64,000 bases of DNA from Curtobacterium sp. MMLR14_010. GTDB taxonomy: Bacteria > Actinomycetota > Actinomycetes > Actinomycetales > Microbacteriaceae. The translations under genes were made by a program, and so were the position numbers. Shown here in pieces: positions 34,115-42,258 of the stretch. Position 1 is the first letter of the stretch; every line of letters begins with the position of its first letter. Location: positions 161,984-225,983 of the forward strand of contig NZ_MJGV01000079.1 of NCBI RefSeq assembly GCF_001865015.1, given 5' to 3'. The notes beneath the pieces were generated by a model that was given only the letters and a program-made list of their open reading frames with translations, ran no database searches and was not told the origin of the DNA.

Positions 34115-34489
34115 TCAGCGTCCGCCCGCGAGCACCGCCCCCAGGTAGGACGGAGCGGCGGCGACCGCGACTTGCCAGTGTGCTCCGGAGCGGGGGTCCG
34201 TCCGTGGAGCAACGGCCAGCGGGACGAGTGCCGGCAGCAGGAACAGGGCCGCGCGTGACCGTGTCCACAGCGGTGTCGTCGCGGCCACGCCCGTCAGGGC
34301 AGCGGTCACGACGAACAGCCCGTGGTGCACGACCCGCAGGCGCTTCGTCCGGATCACGCGGACGGCCACGGCGGTGCCCCAGGCACAGTTCGCGACGTAG
34401 GCGAGCGCCGCTGCCTTGACCAGCCGCCGGGCCGGACCCCGGCCTGCCGGAGCCGCGCCGAGCCTCCTGGCTGTGTCCTGCCGCCGCAT
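34115..34489 (-). CDS. Small membrane protein (124 aa), unknown
   Basis: Starts at ATG 34489 with TACCGT 7 bases upstream (leaderless). A basic N-terminus precedes three hydrophobic segments (about 32-45, 58-75, 80-100). Related function to the nitroreductase behind it is not shown. It diverges from the DUF418 gene. Confidence 0.65.
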   Translation of the reverse strand: MRRQDTARRLGAAPAGRGPARRLVKAAALAYVANCAWGTAVAVRVIRTKRLRVVHHGLFVVTAALTGVAATTPLWTRSRAALFLLPALVPLAVAPRTDPRSGAHWQVAVAAAPSYLGAVLAGGR

Positions 34490-34548
34490 GACGTCGACGG
34501 TACGCGACCATCTGTCCACCGCACGGCAGAGAGCTGATGTGTGATGTT

Positions 34549-34567
34549 CCAGTTGTGGGACAATTGG
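34549..34567. promoter_or_regulatory. CCAGTTGT-GGG-ACAATTGG inverted repeat over the DUF418 gene promoter
   Basis: 8-bp arms with one mismatch. It covers the ACAAT-type -10 and ends 3 bases before the ATG at 34571, where a bound regulator would block transcription. Confidence 0.5.
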
Positions 34568-34570
34568 ACC

Positions 34571-35563
34571 ATGACTGCACCCGACCGTCTCGTCTTCGTC
34601 GACGTCCTCCGTGGGTTCGCGCTCTTCGGCATCCTCTTCGTCAATGCCATCGACATCACCGGTGTCGGGTCGGGATGGGTCCGGGCGCACGAGACCGCGC
34701 TGCCCCCTGACCCGGTGCGCGACCTGCTGTACGCCACGACGCAGACCCGCTTCGTGCCGATCTTCAACACGCTCTTCGGGGTCAGCCTGTTCTTCGTGCT
34801 CTCCGGTGCGCGTGCACGGTCCCCGCGGCCGTGGCTCGTGATGCTGCGGCGGCTCGTCGGACTCGTGCTCATCGGCGTGGTGCTGATGCTCGTGTACCCG
34901 GGGAACGTGCTCTACGAGTACGGCGTGGCCGGGCTGCTGGTCCTGGCGGTCGTCATGCTGGCACCGCGCTGGGCGACGCTCGGTGCCGGGCTCGTGCTGA
35001 CCGTCGGGGCCTACGCCCTCACCGGCGGTGGGCTGCTCGCGACACCGGGGCTGATGCTGCTCGGAGCCGGACTGGCCGCGTACGGCGTCCCCAAGGCCCT
35101 CGGTGCAGCGGGCCCGGCGGCCGCCGTGGTCTTCGGCGCCTCGGCCCTGATGAGCGTCCCGCTGGTGTGGTGGCAGGTCGCGGCCGGTGGCGGTGACCCG
35201 CGGTTCTCGACGCTCGGCGGGGTCGCCGGTGTCGTGATGGCGGTGGCGTACACGACCGGACTGGCGCTGCTGTGGCAGACGCCGCTCCGACGCGCACTCG
35301 CCTGGTTCTTCGAGCCGCTGGGCCGGATGGCGCTGACGAACTACGTCGTCGCGGCGATCGTCTTCGCGGTCGGCGCTCGGCTCCTGGACTTCTCGATGTC
35401 GACCGAGGTCTGGCCCGTCGTCGTACTGGGGCTCGTCGTCATCGTGCTGCAGTCGATCGGCAGCCGTCTCTGGCTCGCCCGGTTCGTGTACGGCCCGGTC
35501 GAGTGGGTTTGGCGCACGGCGACGTGGCTGCGGCCTGCGGCGTTCGTACGGTCGGCCAGCTGA
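34571..35563 (+). CDS. DUF418 domain membrane protein
   Basis: 330 residues starting at ATG 34571. The N-terminal [20 protein letters not shown] signature and the later [20 protein letters not shown] stretch are DUF418/heparan-acetyltransferase-like. About nine hydrophobic segments follow. Family members are integral membrane proteins, sometimes annotated as acyltransferase-like. The start has a -10-like GACAAT within an inverted repeat. Function unknown. Confidence 0.88.
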   Translation: MTAPDRLVFVDVLRGFALFGILFVNAIDITGVGSGWVRAHETALPPDPVRDLLYATTQTRFVPIFNTLFGVSLFFVLSGARARSPRPWLVMLRRLVGLVLIGVVLMLVYPGNVLYEYGVAGLLVLAVVMLAPRWATLGAGLVLTVGAYALTGGGLLATPGLMLLGAGLAAYGVPKALGAAGPAAAVVFGASALMSVPLVWWQVAAGGGDPRFSTLGGVAGVVMAVAYTTGLALLWQTPLRRALAWFFEPLGRMALTNYVVAAIVFAVGARLLDFSMSTEVWPVVVLGLVVIVLQSIGSRLWLARFVYGPVEWVWRTATWLRPAAFVRSAS

Positions 35564-35581
35564 CCTCTGAGGACGTCGGGG

Positions 35582-36019
35582 CTACGCGGACTCGCGCGAG
35601 ACCAGGCGGGACAGCACGATGGCGGAGCGCGTGTGGTCCACCTGCGGTGCCAGCCGGACGCGATCGAGCGCTTCCTCAAGCGCCGGCAGGTCCTTCGACC
35701 GCATGTGCACCACGGCGTCGGCACTGCCGGTGACGGTGCCGGCGTCGACGACCTCCGGCACGGAGTCGAGCAGCATGCGGAGTTCGTCGGGGGAGACCGT
35801 GCCGCGGCAGTACAGCTCGACCCAGGCCTCGGTGCCACGGTCCTCGACCGCGGGGTCGACCTTGATCGTGAACCCGCGGATGACCCCGTCGGCGACGAGC
35901 CGGTCCACGCGGCGCTTGACGGCCGAGGCCGAGAGCCCGACGACCGACCCGATGTCGCCGTAGCCGGCACGGGCGTTGTCCCGGAGCTGGTCCAGGATGC
36001 GGTGGTCGAGCGAGTCCAT
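35582..36019 (-). CDS. AsnC/Lrp family transcriptional regulator
   Basis: 145 residues. HTH LDHRILDQLRDNARAGYGDI with GLSASAVKRRVDRLVADGVI, then a RAM-type effector domain. The start at ATG 36019 has TACGAT 8 bases upstream. It diverges from ddaH-rocD, the usual layout for a local regulator of an amino-acid pathway, and a 7-bp-arm inverted repeat lies between. Likely ligand: an amino acid (ornithine/arginine), by inference. Confidence 0.92.
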   Translation of the reverse strand: MDSLDHRILDQLRDNARAGYGDIGSVVGLSASAVKRRVDRLVADGVIRGFTIKVDPAVEDRGTEAWVELYCRGTVSPDELRMLLDSVPEVVDAGTVTGSADAVVHMRSKDLPALEEALDRVRLAPQVDHTRSAIVLSRLVSRESA

Positions 36020-36062
36020 CGGCAGTCATCGTACGCGCAGTCGTTGCGAGCACGTCGGGGTG

Positions 36063-36081
36063 CACGCACGAAACGTGCGTG
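36063..36081. promoter_or_regulatory. CACGCAC-GAAAC-GTGCGTG inverted repeat, candidate AsnC operator
   Basis: Perfect 7-bp arms with a 5-base spacer, 44 bases from the regulator's ATG and 33 bases upstream of the TAGACT hexamer (36114-36119), which serves the ddaH-like gene. Confidence 0.55.
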
Positions 36082-36196
36082 ATCTGGTGCTGTGACGGAC
36101 GCAGCGCACTCCCTAGACTGATGCTCGGCGTCGACCTGGTCCGCCGCGGTACCGGTGAGTGAGCCTGCATCTCGCCGAGGTAGGTCCAGTGGTGGT

Positions 36197-36227
36197 TCCT
36201 GGCAGGCTCGGGCCCGAAGTCCCAGGA
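36197..36227 (+). promoter_or_regulatory. Hairpin covering part of the ddaH Shine-Dalgarno
   Basis: TCCTGG (36197-36202) pairs with CCAGGA (36222-36227), which overlaps the AGGAGG ribosome site (36224-36229) for the GTG at 36236. A TSS near 36126 would give a leader of about 110 bases. Confidence 0.4.
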
Positions 36228-36235
36228 GGACTCCA

Positions 36236-37126
36236 GTGTCGAACCCCGAAACCAGCACCGTGTCCGCTCCGGCTCGCACCGCGACGAAGCGCACCATCCT
36301 CATGTGCAAGCCCGACTTCTACACGGTCAGCTACCGGATCAACCCGTGGATGCACCCCGAGGACCCGACGGACACCGCCAAGGCCGTCGCCCAGTGGCAG
36401 GAGCTGTACGACGTCTACCAGGGGCTCGGCTTCGAGATCCACCTGATCGACCCCGTCGACGGTCTGCCGGACATGGTCTACGCGGCGAACGGCGGGTTCG
36501 TGCTCGACGGTGTGGCCTACGGCGCGAAGTTCCAGTACCCCCAGCGTCAGCCCGAGGGCCCGGCGTACATGGACTGGTTCCGCTCCGCCGGCCTGCAGGT
36601 CACCGAGCCCGTCGAGACGAACGAGGGCGAGGGCGACTTCCTGCTGGTCGGGGACGTCATCCTCGCCGGCACCGGCTTCCGCTCGGACAGCACCTCGCAC
36701 GAGGAGATCGCGCGTGTCTACGGCCGTGACGTCATCACCCTGAAGCTGATCAACCCGAGCTTCTACCACCTCGACACCGCCATCGCCGTGCTCGACCCGG
36801 AGCCCACCGCCGACGGCACCTCGAACATCGCGTACCTCGAGTCCGCGTTCGACGAGCCCTCGCTGGCGATCCTCCGTGAGCGGTTCCCGGACGCGATCAT
36901 CGCCACCGAGGAGGACGCCGCCATCCTCGGCCTGAACTCCTACTCCGACGGCTACAACATCGTGATCGCGGCCCGTGCGACCACGTTCGCCGAGCAGCTG
37001 CGCGCGAAGGGCTACAACCCGATCGGCGTCGACCTGTCCGAGCTCCTCCTCGGTGGCGGCGGCGTGAAGTGCTGCACGCTCGACCTGCACCCGGTCGGCA
37101 CCGGCAACTCCGTCGCGCGGTCCTGA
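36236..37126 (+). CDS. ddaH: Dimethylargininase / amidinotransferase-family hydrolase
   Basis: 296 residues from GTG 36236 (AGGAGG 6 bases upstream). Motifs of the guanidino-modifying fold are present: DMVYAANGGFVLDG, the EGEGDFLLVGD Asp/Glu pair, FYHLDTAIAVLDPE (catalytic His) and the terminal GGGGVKCCTLDLHP with the nucleophilic Cys. Dimethylargininase splits methylated arginine to citrulline; a role in ornithine/arginine breakdown is also possible since rocD overlaps it (TGATG). The leader is probably AsnC-regulated. Confidence 0.9.
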   Translation: MSNPETSTVSAPARTATKRTILMCKPDFYTVSYRINPWMHPEDPTDTAKAVAQWQELYDVYQGLGFEIHLIDPVDGLPDMVYAANGGFVLDGVAYGAKFQYPQRQPEGPAYMDWFRSAGLQVTEPVETNEGEGDFLLVGDVILAGTGFRSDSTSHEEIARVYGRDVITLKLINPSFYHLDTAIAVLDPEPTADGTSNIAYLESAFDEPSLAILRERFPDAIIATEEDAAILGLNSYSDGYNIVIAARATTFAEQLRAKGYNPIGVDLSELLLGGGGVKCCTLDLHPVGTGNSVARS

Positions 37127-38394
37127 TGGACACCGCACCGGACACCACGCCGGGCAGCGGGACGGCCGCAGGCACCTCCGTGACCGGCATGAACACGGCC
37201 GCGGCGCTCGCCGTCGAGGACCGTGCGCTCGCCCACAACTACAGCCCGCTGCCCGTCGTCATCGCCTCCGGTGACGGCGCCTGGGTGACGGACGTCGACG
37301 GCAAGCGCTACCTGGACGGACTCGCCGCGTACTCGGCGGTGAACTTCGGCCACGGCAACCCGCGGCTGCTCGACGCTGCCAGGGCGCAGCTCGACCGGGT
37401 GACCCTGACGAGCCGCGCGTTCGTCAACGACCGCCTCGGCCCGTTCGCCGAGTCGCTCGCCGCCCTCACCGGCACGGACATGGTCCTGCCGATGAACACC
37501 GGTGCCGAGGCCGTCGAGTCCGCGATCAAGGTGTCGCGGGCCTGGGGCTACCGGGCGAAGGGCGTGCCGGAGGGGCAGGCCACGATCATCGTCGCCGGCG
37601 GGAACTTCCACGGCCGCACGACGACGATCATCTCGTTCTCCGACGACCCCGACGCGCGCAACGACTTCGGCCCGTACACGCCGGGGTTCCGCACCGTGCC
37701 GTACGGCGATGCCGCTGCGCTCCGAGCGGCGATGGACGAGTCCGTCGTCGCCGTGCTGCTCGAGCCGATCCAGGGCGAGGGCGGCGTGGTCATCCCGCCC
37801 GCCGACTACCTGCCGGCGGTCCGCGAGGTCTGCGACGAGTTCGGCGCGCTGTTCATCGCCGACGAGATCCAGTCCGGCCTCGGTCGCACCGGTCACACCC
37901 TCGCGGTGTCCCGCGTCGGCGTCCGGCCCGACCTCGTCACGCTCGGCAAGGCCCTCGGTGGCGGCATCGTCCCGGTGTCCGCGGTCGTCGGGTCGCGCGA
38001 GGTGCTCGGCGTCCTGCGTCCGGGTGAGCACGGCTCCACGTTCGGCGGCAACCCGCTCGCCGCGGCCGTCGGTGCCGAGGTCGTCGCGATGCTCGACGAG
38101 GGGACGTTCCAGCAGCGGGCCCTCGCGGGCGAGCCGGTCCTGCGTGCCCTGCTCGACGAACTCGTCGGGCACGGCGTGGTGTCGCACCGCGTCGCCGGAC
38201 TCTGGGCGGGCATCGACATCGACCCCGCCATCGGCACCGGCAAGGAGATCGCGAAGGCCATGGCCGCCCGCGGGGTCCTCGTGAAGGACACCCACGGGTC
38301 GACGATCCGCTTCGCCCCGCCGCTCGTCGTCACCGACGACGAGGTCGCCACGGCGATCGGGGCCCTGGCCGCGGTCCTGCGCGACCGCAGCTGA
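37126..38394 (+). CDS. rocD: Ornithine--oxo-acid transaminase
   Basis: PLP enzyme converting ornithine to glutamate 5-semialdehyde, feeding proline or glutamate. 422 residues; ATG overlaps the ddaH stop. GDGAWVTDVDGKRYLDGLAA, the AVNFGHGNPRLL motif, PIQGEGGVVIPP, IADEIQSGLGRTG and the PLP lysine in LGKALGGGIVPVSAV are intact. It is the main enzyme of the operon. Confidence 0.95.
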   Translation: MDTAPDTTPGSGTAAGTSVTGMNTAAALAVEDRALAHNYSPLPVVIASGDGAWVTDVDGKRYLDGLAAYSAVNFGHGNPRLLDAARAQLDRVTLTSRAFVNDRLGPFAESLAALTGTDMVLPMNTGAEAVESAIKVSRAWGYRAKGVPEGQATIIVAGGNFHGRTTTIISFSDDPDARNDFGPYTPGFRTVPYGDAAALRAAMDESVVAVLLEPIQGEGGVVIPPADYLPAVREVCDEFGALFIADEIQSGLGRTGHTLAVSRVGVRPDLVTLGKALGGGIVPVSAVVGSREVLGVLRPGEHGSTFGGNPLAAAVGAEVVAMLDEGTFQQRALAGEPVLRALLDELVGHGVVSHRVAGLWAGIDIDPAIGTGKEIAKAMAARGVLVKDTHGSTIRFAPPLVVTDDEVATAIGALAAVLRDRS

Positions 38395-38442
38395 CCCACC
38401 GGGCACGCGCCGATCCTCCCGGCCGGCGCGGGTCCCGGCGCC

Positions 38443-38505
38443 CATCGAGGGAGCAGGAACCGTCGAGTCGACCCGAACGTCCCGACGATTTCTGCTCCCT
38501 CGATG
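38443..38505. repeat. 63-bp imperfect palindrome between convergent genes
   Basis: Arms CATCGAGGGAGCAG (38443-38456) and CTGCTCCCTCGATG (38492-38505) are perfect, with inner CGTCG/CGACG pairing. It could be a terminator or a short mobile-like repeat. It lies between rocD and the epimerase gene. Confidence 0.6.
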
Positions 38506-38535
38506 TACCTGGCGCAACCGCGCCAGGCAGCCGCG

Positions 38536-39528
38536 TCAGACCGCCCAGCGCTCCGCGAGCTGGTCCATCAGCGCGTCGAGTTCCTCGTCCACGACCTGCT
38601 CCTCGGGGTGTGCCTCGTACCAGGCGAGCACCTCGCGAGCACCCTGCCGGTAGGTCGTCCGGGGCCGGTACCACGGCACCAGCGACCGGATCTTGCTGTT
38701 GTCGAACACCGAGCTGTTGGCCTTGTCGCCGAGCAGCGCCGCGCCCCAGTCCTCGTCGACGGCCGCGATGGCCTCCGCCGGCACGTGCACGGTCTTCAGG
38801 TCGTCGACCCCGGCCGCGGCGGCGAGCTCAGCCGCGATCGCGTTCCAGGTCGGTGCCTCGTCGCTCGTGATCGTGAAGGCCTCGCCGATCGCTTCCGCTC
38901 GGTCGAGCAGCCCGGTGAAGCCCACCGCGAAGTCGCGGCTGTGGGTCAGCGTCCAGAGCGAGGTGCCGTCACCCGTGATGATGACCGGCTTGCCGGCACG
39001 CATGCGCGCGATGGCCGTCCACCCGCCGGTCAGCGGGAGCTTCGTCTCGTCGTAGGTGTGCGACGGCCGGACGATCGTGACCGGGAAGTCCTGCTCCCGG
39101 TACGCCTCCATGAGCAGCTCCTCGCACGCGATCTTGTCGCGCGAGTACTGCCAGAACGGGTTCTTCAGCGGCGTCGACTCCGTGATCGGCAGGTGCGTCG
39201 CCGGCGTCTGGTACGCCGAGGCCGAGCTGATGAACACGTACTGCCGGGTCCGGCCCGCGAAGAACTCCACGTCCGCCTGCACCTGGTCGGGCGTGAAGGC
39301 GATCCAGTTCACCACCGTGTCGAAGTGGCGGTCGCCCAGCACCTCCGCCAGGGCGGTGCGGTCCGACACGTCGGCCTGGAGGCGCGTCACGCTGTCCGGG
39401 ATCGGCCTGCCTCCGGTGGTCCCACGGTTCAGGACCGTGACGTCGTACCCCTGCTGGGTGGCCTCCGTGACGCATGCGGCGCTGATGACGCCGCTCCCGC
39501 CGATGAACAGGACGCTCGCTCCGGTCAT
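38536..39528 (-). CDS. NAD-dependent epimerase/dehydratase (extended SDR)
   Basis: 330 residues; AAGGAGT lies 5-11 bases before the ATG. The N-terminal LFIGGSGVISAACV motif (GxxGxxS) and the catalytic YSRDK (YxxxK) in WQYSRDKIACEELLMEAYRE are clear, as is the FISSASAYQTP segment. Substrate unknown; resembles sugar-nucleotide or lactone-type reductases. It lies downstream of the Abi-like gene with a 56-base gap. Confidence 0.88.
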   Translation of the reverse strand: MTGASVLFIGGSGVISAACVTEATQQGYDVTVLNRGTTGGRPIPDSVTRLQADVSDRTALAEVLGDRHFDTVVNWIAFTPDQVQADVEFFAGRTRQYVFISSASAYQTPATHLPITESTPLKNPFWQYSRDKIACEELLMEAYREQDFPVTIVRPSHTYDETKLPLTGGWTAIARMRAGKPVIITGDGTSLWTLTHSRDFAVGFTGLLDRAEAIGEAFTITSDEAPTWNAIAAELAAAAGVDDLKTVHVPAEAIAAVDEDWGAALLGDKANSSVFDNSKIRSLVPWYRPRTTYRQGAREVLAWYEAHPEEQVVDEELDALMDQLAERWAV

Positions 39529-39584
39529 TGATGACTCCTTCGTCGTGGTGGTGGTGCGCACTGCACTGTTCCCGATCCTGCACC

Positions 39585-40253
39585 TCACGCGCTGGGCCGG
39601 GCGCCCAGCACTGCCCGGAGGCTCGTCACGTCCTGGGCCCATGCCGCGGCTGCTGGGTGGATCCATCCGAGGAGTTCGACCGCGTAGTCGTGGTCCCGAT
39701 CGAGGTCGCGGGTGTGGATCGGCTCGTGGTGCGCAGCGCGGTTGCGAACGAAGTGCAGCTGCTGCAGGCGTGCCCGGACCTCGCGCTGACGAGTCAGGAG
39801 GTCGTGGGGACCGTGGGGGAACGCGGCGTGGAGAACTGGGATCCAGAGGGTCGTCAGGTAGCGCGACTCCACGAGGTACCGCCAGAACCCGAACGTCAGT
39901 TCCGCCACGACACGACCGTGTACCTCGGGACGTCGTCCGTTCCGAGTCGCGCGACCCCTCGCCTTCACCAGGTCGTTCCTGCCCTGGGCGTCCAGGCTCA
40001 CTTGGTCGAACCAGGTGCTGTTGGGATGTCGCTTCCGGACCCAGGCGATCAGCTCGCGATCGAGCGCGTTCCGCGTGACGACCTCCACGACGCCGACGAG
40101 TTCCATCACGCCGGCCGACGCCCGCATGTTCCACTCGTACAGCGTCAGCGCGCGGCGCAGGTCGGGAGTCGCGTCGACGTACGACCGCAGGCGGCTCGGA
40201 GTCAAGAGCGAGCGGACCGCATCAGTGCTCGGTGTGCCCCTGTTGCTTCCCAT
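39585..40253 (-). CDS. Abi-like (AbiF/AbiD type) HEPN-domain protein
   Basis: 222 residues from ATG 40253, with AGGAGG 4-5 bases upstream. Family features are SYVDATPDLRRALTLYEWN, TRNALDRELIAWVRKRHPN, AELTFGFWRYLVESRYLTTLW, and an HEPN ribonuclease signature: RNxxxH in FVRNRAAHHEPIHTRDL near residue 180. Abi-like proteins cause abortive infection or act as RNases when freed from an antitoxin RNA. A highly structured element lies 25 bases upstream on the coding strand, as expected for the AbiF RNA arrangement. It is an isolated accessory gene between core genes. Confidence 0.88.
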   Translation of the reverse strand: MGSNRGTPSTDAVRSLLTPSRLRSYVDATPDLRRALTLYEWNMRASAGVMELVGVVEVVTRNALDRELIAWVRKRHPNSTWFDQVSLDAQGRNDLVKARGRATRNGRRPEVHGRVVAELTFGFWRYLVESRYLTTLWIPVLHAAFPHGPHDLLTRQREVRARLQQLHFVRNRAAHHEPIHTRDLDRDHDYAVELLGWIHPAAAAWAQDVTSLRAVLGARPSA

Positions 40254-40278
40254 CCGTCCTCCTCGTAGACTGATCCCG

Positions 40279-40328
40279 AAGACCCCGGAACGATCACTGG
40301 CCCAGCCACATCGCCGGGGTTTCGTCTT
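40279..40328 (-). ncRNA. Structured RNA upstream of the Abi-like gene (AbiF-RNA-like candidate)
   Basis: On the minus strand the 50-base element folds into a nearly continuous hairpin: AAGA/TCTT outer stem, a bulge, CCCCGG/CCGGGG, CGAT/ATCG with a two-base bulge, then TGGC/GCCA closing on a 3-base loop. That is about 18 base pairs in all. It stands in the 5' untranslated region of the Abi-like gene. The abiF RNA motif described by comparative work is found upstream of AbiF genes. This sequence is not aligned to it, so the match is by position and structure only. Confidence 0.5.
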
Positions 40329-40352
40329 TCCCACTTCTCCGTGTTCCGCTCC

Positions 40353-40366
40353 GATACACATGTATC
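40353..40366. promoter_or_regulatory. GATACA-CA-TGTATC inverted repeat in the Abi/AKR gap
   Basis: 6-bp perfect arms, AT-rich, 25 bases upstream of the structured RNA on the minus strand. It could hold the RNA's -10 (GATACAT) or an operator between the two divergent genes. Confidence 0.45.
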
Positions 40367-40460
40367 ACGGGTCTCGGTTCCGGCTGGGTCGGTGGTCCCG
40401 AGCTGTGGACTACCGTCGGGGCGGACGCCGCGACGCCGCGGCACGGGAGGAAAACTGCAC

Positions 40461-41471
40461 ATGGAGTACCGCTACCTCGGCAACTCGGGCCTCAAGGTCT
40501 CCGAGATCACCTACGGCAACTGGCTGACCCACGCGTCCCAGGTCGAGAACGACGCGGCGATCGCCTGCGTCCGTGCCGCGCTCGACGTCGGCATCTCGAC
40601 GTTCGACACCGCCGACGTCTACGCGAACACCGGCGCCGAGACCGTCCTCGGCGAAGCCCTCAAGGGGGAGCGTCGCCAGTCGCTCGAGATCGCGACGAAG
40701 GTCTTCGGCCCCACCGGCCCGAAGCAGCACAACGACACCGGGCTGTCGCGCAAGCACATCCTCGAGTCGATCGACGGCTCGCTCGGCCGCCTGCAGACCG
40801 ACTACGTCGACCTGTACCAGGCGCACCGCTACGACCACGAGACCCCGCTCGAAGAGACCATGCAGGCGTTCGCCGACATCGTCCGCCAGGGCAAGGTCCT
40901 CTACGTCGGCGTCTCCGAGTGGACCGCCGACCAGCTCCGCGCCGGTGCTGCGCTCGCGAAGGAGCTCGGCTTCCAGCTCATCTCGAACCAGCCGCAGTAC
41001 TCCGCGCTGTACCGGGTCATCGAGGCCGAGGTCGTCCCGACCTCGAAGGAACTCGGCATCTCGCAGATCGTCTGGTCGCCCATCGCCCAGGGCGTGCTCA
41101 CCGGCAAGTACAAGCCGGGGCAGCCGCTGCCCGAGGGGTCCCGTGCGACCGACGACAAGGGCGGCGCGGACATGATCAAGCGCTTCATGCGTGACGAGGT
41201 CCTGTCGTCCGTGCAGGAGCTCGAGCCCGTCGCGAAGGAGCTGGACCTGTCGATGGCACAGCTCGCCGTTGCGTGGGTGCTGCAGAACGAGAACGTCGCC
41301 TCGGCGATCATCGGTGCGTCGCGACCGGAGCAGGTGCACGACAACGCCGGCGCCGCTGGCGTGACGATCCCGGCCGAGCTGATGTCCCGCATCGACGACG
41401 CACTCGGTGGTGTCGTGGAGAGCGACCCGGCGAAGACGAACGACAGCAGCCCGAAGACCCGCGAGGCCTGA
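40461..41471 (+). CDS. Aldo/keto reductase (KCNAB-like)
   Basis: 336 residues; GGGAGG precedes the ATG. MEYRYLGNSGLKVSEITYGN opens the barrel. The catalytic Asp/Tyr segment is FDTADVYANTGAETVLGEAL, Lys is in LEIATKVFGPTGP, and His in DLYQAHRYDHETPLEETMQA. The C-terminal AIIGASRPEQVHDN binds NADPH. It most resembles potassium-channel beta-subunit-like aldo/keto reductases. Physiological substrate unknown. Confidence 0.93.
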   Translation: MEYRYLGNSGLKVSEITYGNWLTHASQVENDAAIACVRAALDVGISTFDTADVYANTGAETVLGEALKGERRQSLEIATKVFGPTGPKQHNDTGLSRKHILESIDGSLGRLQTDYVDLYQAHRYDHETPLEETMQAFADIVRQGKVLYVGVSEWTADQLRAGAALAKELGFQLISNQPQYSALYRVIEAEVVPTSKELGISQIVWSPIAQGVLTGKYKPGQPLPEGSRATDDKGGADMIKRFMRDEVLSSVQELEPVAKELDLSMAQLAVAWVLQNENVASAIIGASRPEQVHDNAGAAGVTIPAELMSRIDDALGGVVESDPAKTNDSSPKTREA

Positions 41472-41524
41472 GGCTCGGCGGCTCGATCGGCATCCGGTGC
41501 CGATCGGCGTCGCACCACCCGGAT

Positions 41525-41558
41525 CGGCTCGCACCACGGACTTCCGCGGTGCGAGCCG
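41525..41558. terminator. Hairpin terminator after the aldo/keto reductase
   Basis: Stem 41525-41535 with 41548-41558 (CGGCTCGCACC/GGTGCGAGCCG), with inner CGG/CCG pairing around ACTT. Confidence 0.7.
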
Positions 41559-41624
41559 ACTTCGGTTGTGCGGGTGCGATCAACGCCGACCGTTGACGCA
41601 CGCACGCACGAAACCCGGAACGAA

Positions 41625-41656
41625 GAAGAGCCCCTCGCTTTCGCGAGAGGCTCTTC
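41625..41656 (-). terminator. Terminator of the tRNA cluster
   Basis: 14-bp stem with one mismatch (41625-41638 with 41643-41656) and loop of 4, 7 bases after the tRNA-Phe on the minus strand, followed by a short T-rich stretch. Confidence 0.8.
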
Positions 41657-41662
41657 ACCATG

Positions 41663-41735
41663 TGGCTGGACGCGGCGTCGATCCGCGGACCTTTCGATTT
41701 TCAGTCGAACGCTCTACCAACTGAGCTACCCAGCC
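41663..41735 (-). tRNA. tRNA-Phe (GAA)
   Basis: 73 bases, no encoded CCA. Acceptor GGCTGGG pairs with TCCAGCC apart from one wobble. The anticodon loop CTGAAAA reads GAA. The D-loop AGCTCAGTTGGTAGAGC and the T-loop are intact. Confidence 0.97.
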
Positions 41736-41739
41736 GTGG

Positions 41740-41813
41740 CGACCCTGACGGGACTTGAACCCGCGACCTCCGCCGTGACAGGGCGGCACGCTAACCAGCT
41801 GCGCTACAGGGCC
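41740..41813 (-). tRNA. tRNA-Asp (GTC)
   Basis: 74 bases. Acceptor GGCCCTG/CAGGGTC, anticodon loop CTGTCAC reads GTC between CCGCC/GGCGG. The T-loop GGTTCAAGTCC is present. Encoded without CCA, discriminator G. Confidence 0.97.
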
Positions 41814-41885
41814 ATATGGAATTACTTGATCGTACAGTCTTGCTCGGTGTTGCTTCGCACTACGTTACTTGCTCACTCCGGAGAG

Positions 41886-41958
41886 TGACCCCAACGGGAT
41901 TCGAACCCGTGCTGCCGCCGTGAAAGGGCGGTGTCCTAGGCCACTAAACGATAGGGCC
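41886..41958 (-). tRNA. tRNA-Glu (TTC)
   Basis: 73 bases. Acceptor GGCCCTA pairs with TGGGGTC using one G-T and one T-G wobble. The anticodon loop CTTTCAC reads TTC between CCGCC/GGCGG, and the T-loop GGTTCGAATCC is intact. It is the promoter-proximal tRNA of the cluster; 72 bases separate it from tRNA-Asp. Confidence 0.97.
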
Positions 41959-42190
41959 GCAAGCAGTGCATCGCGCTACCGATGGACAAGCATACGGATG
42001 CCTCGCCCTGTTGCCAAATCGGACCCGTCCGAGCGGGTCCGCCCGGCGTGTCGCGCTGTCGGGCTGCCTCCGTCGGACTTCACTCACCGTGGAGCACTGG
42101 CTCCGATTCTGCGCTGTCGATGATCGAGTGCGACCATCGTCGTCGGCCCGTACCCCTCCTCCGAGGGGCTGCATCGGGTCGGCACCTGTT

Positions 42191-42245
42191 GTTACTGTTG
42201 CGTCTGTTAACAGTGTTACGTGCGTGAGCCTTGCCGCGCTGTTAC
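42191..42245 (+). promoter_or_regulatory. GTTAC repeat region before the M23 peptidase gene
   Basis: GTTAC occurs at 42191, 42215 and 42241, with a CTGTTAACAG palindrome at 42204-42213. This AT-richer stretch lies just upstream of the M23 gene. The pattern resembles MtrA-type direct repeats, which control cell-wall hydrolase genes in other actinobacteria; the match is by eye. The remaining bases between 41959 and 42190 hold an 8-bp hairpin (42020-42041) and no gene. Confidence 0.4.
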
Positions 42246-42258
42246 GAAATCGAGATAC

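Noticed and set aside
36126..36236. Guanidine riboswitch in the ddaH leader
   Set aside because: I could not find the conserved core of known guanidine riboswitch classes; only simple pairing at the ribosome site is supported.
42005..42258. c-di-AMP riboswitch before the cell-wall hydrolase gene
   Set aside because: Such riboswitches precede some actinobacterial wall-hydrolase genes, but the conserved core is not visible here.
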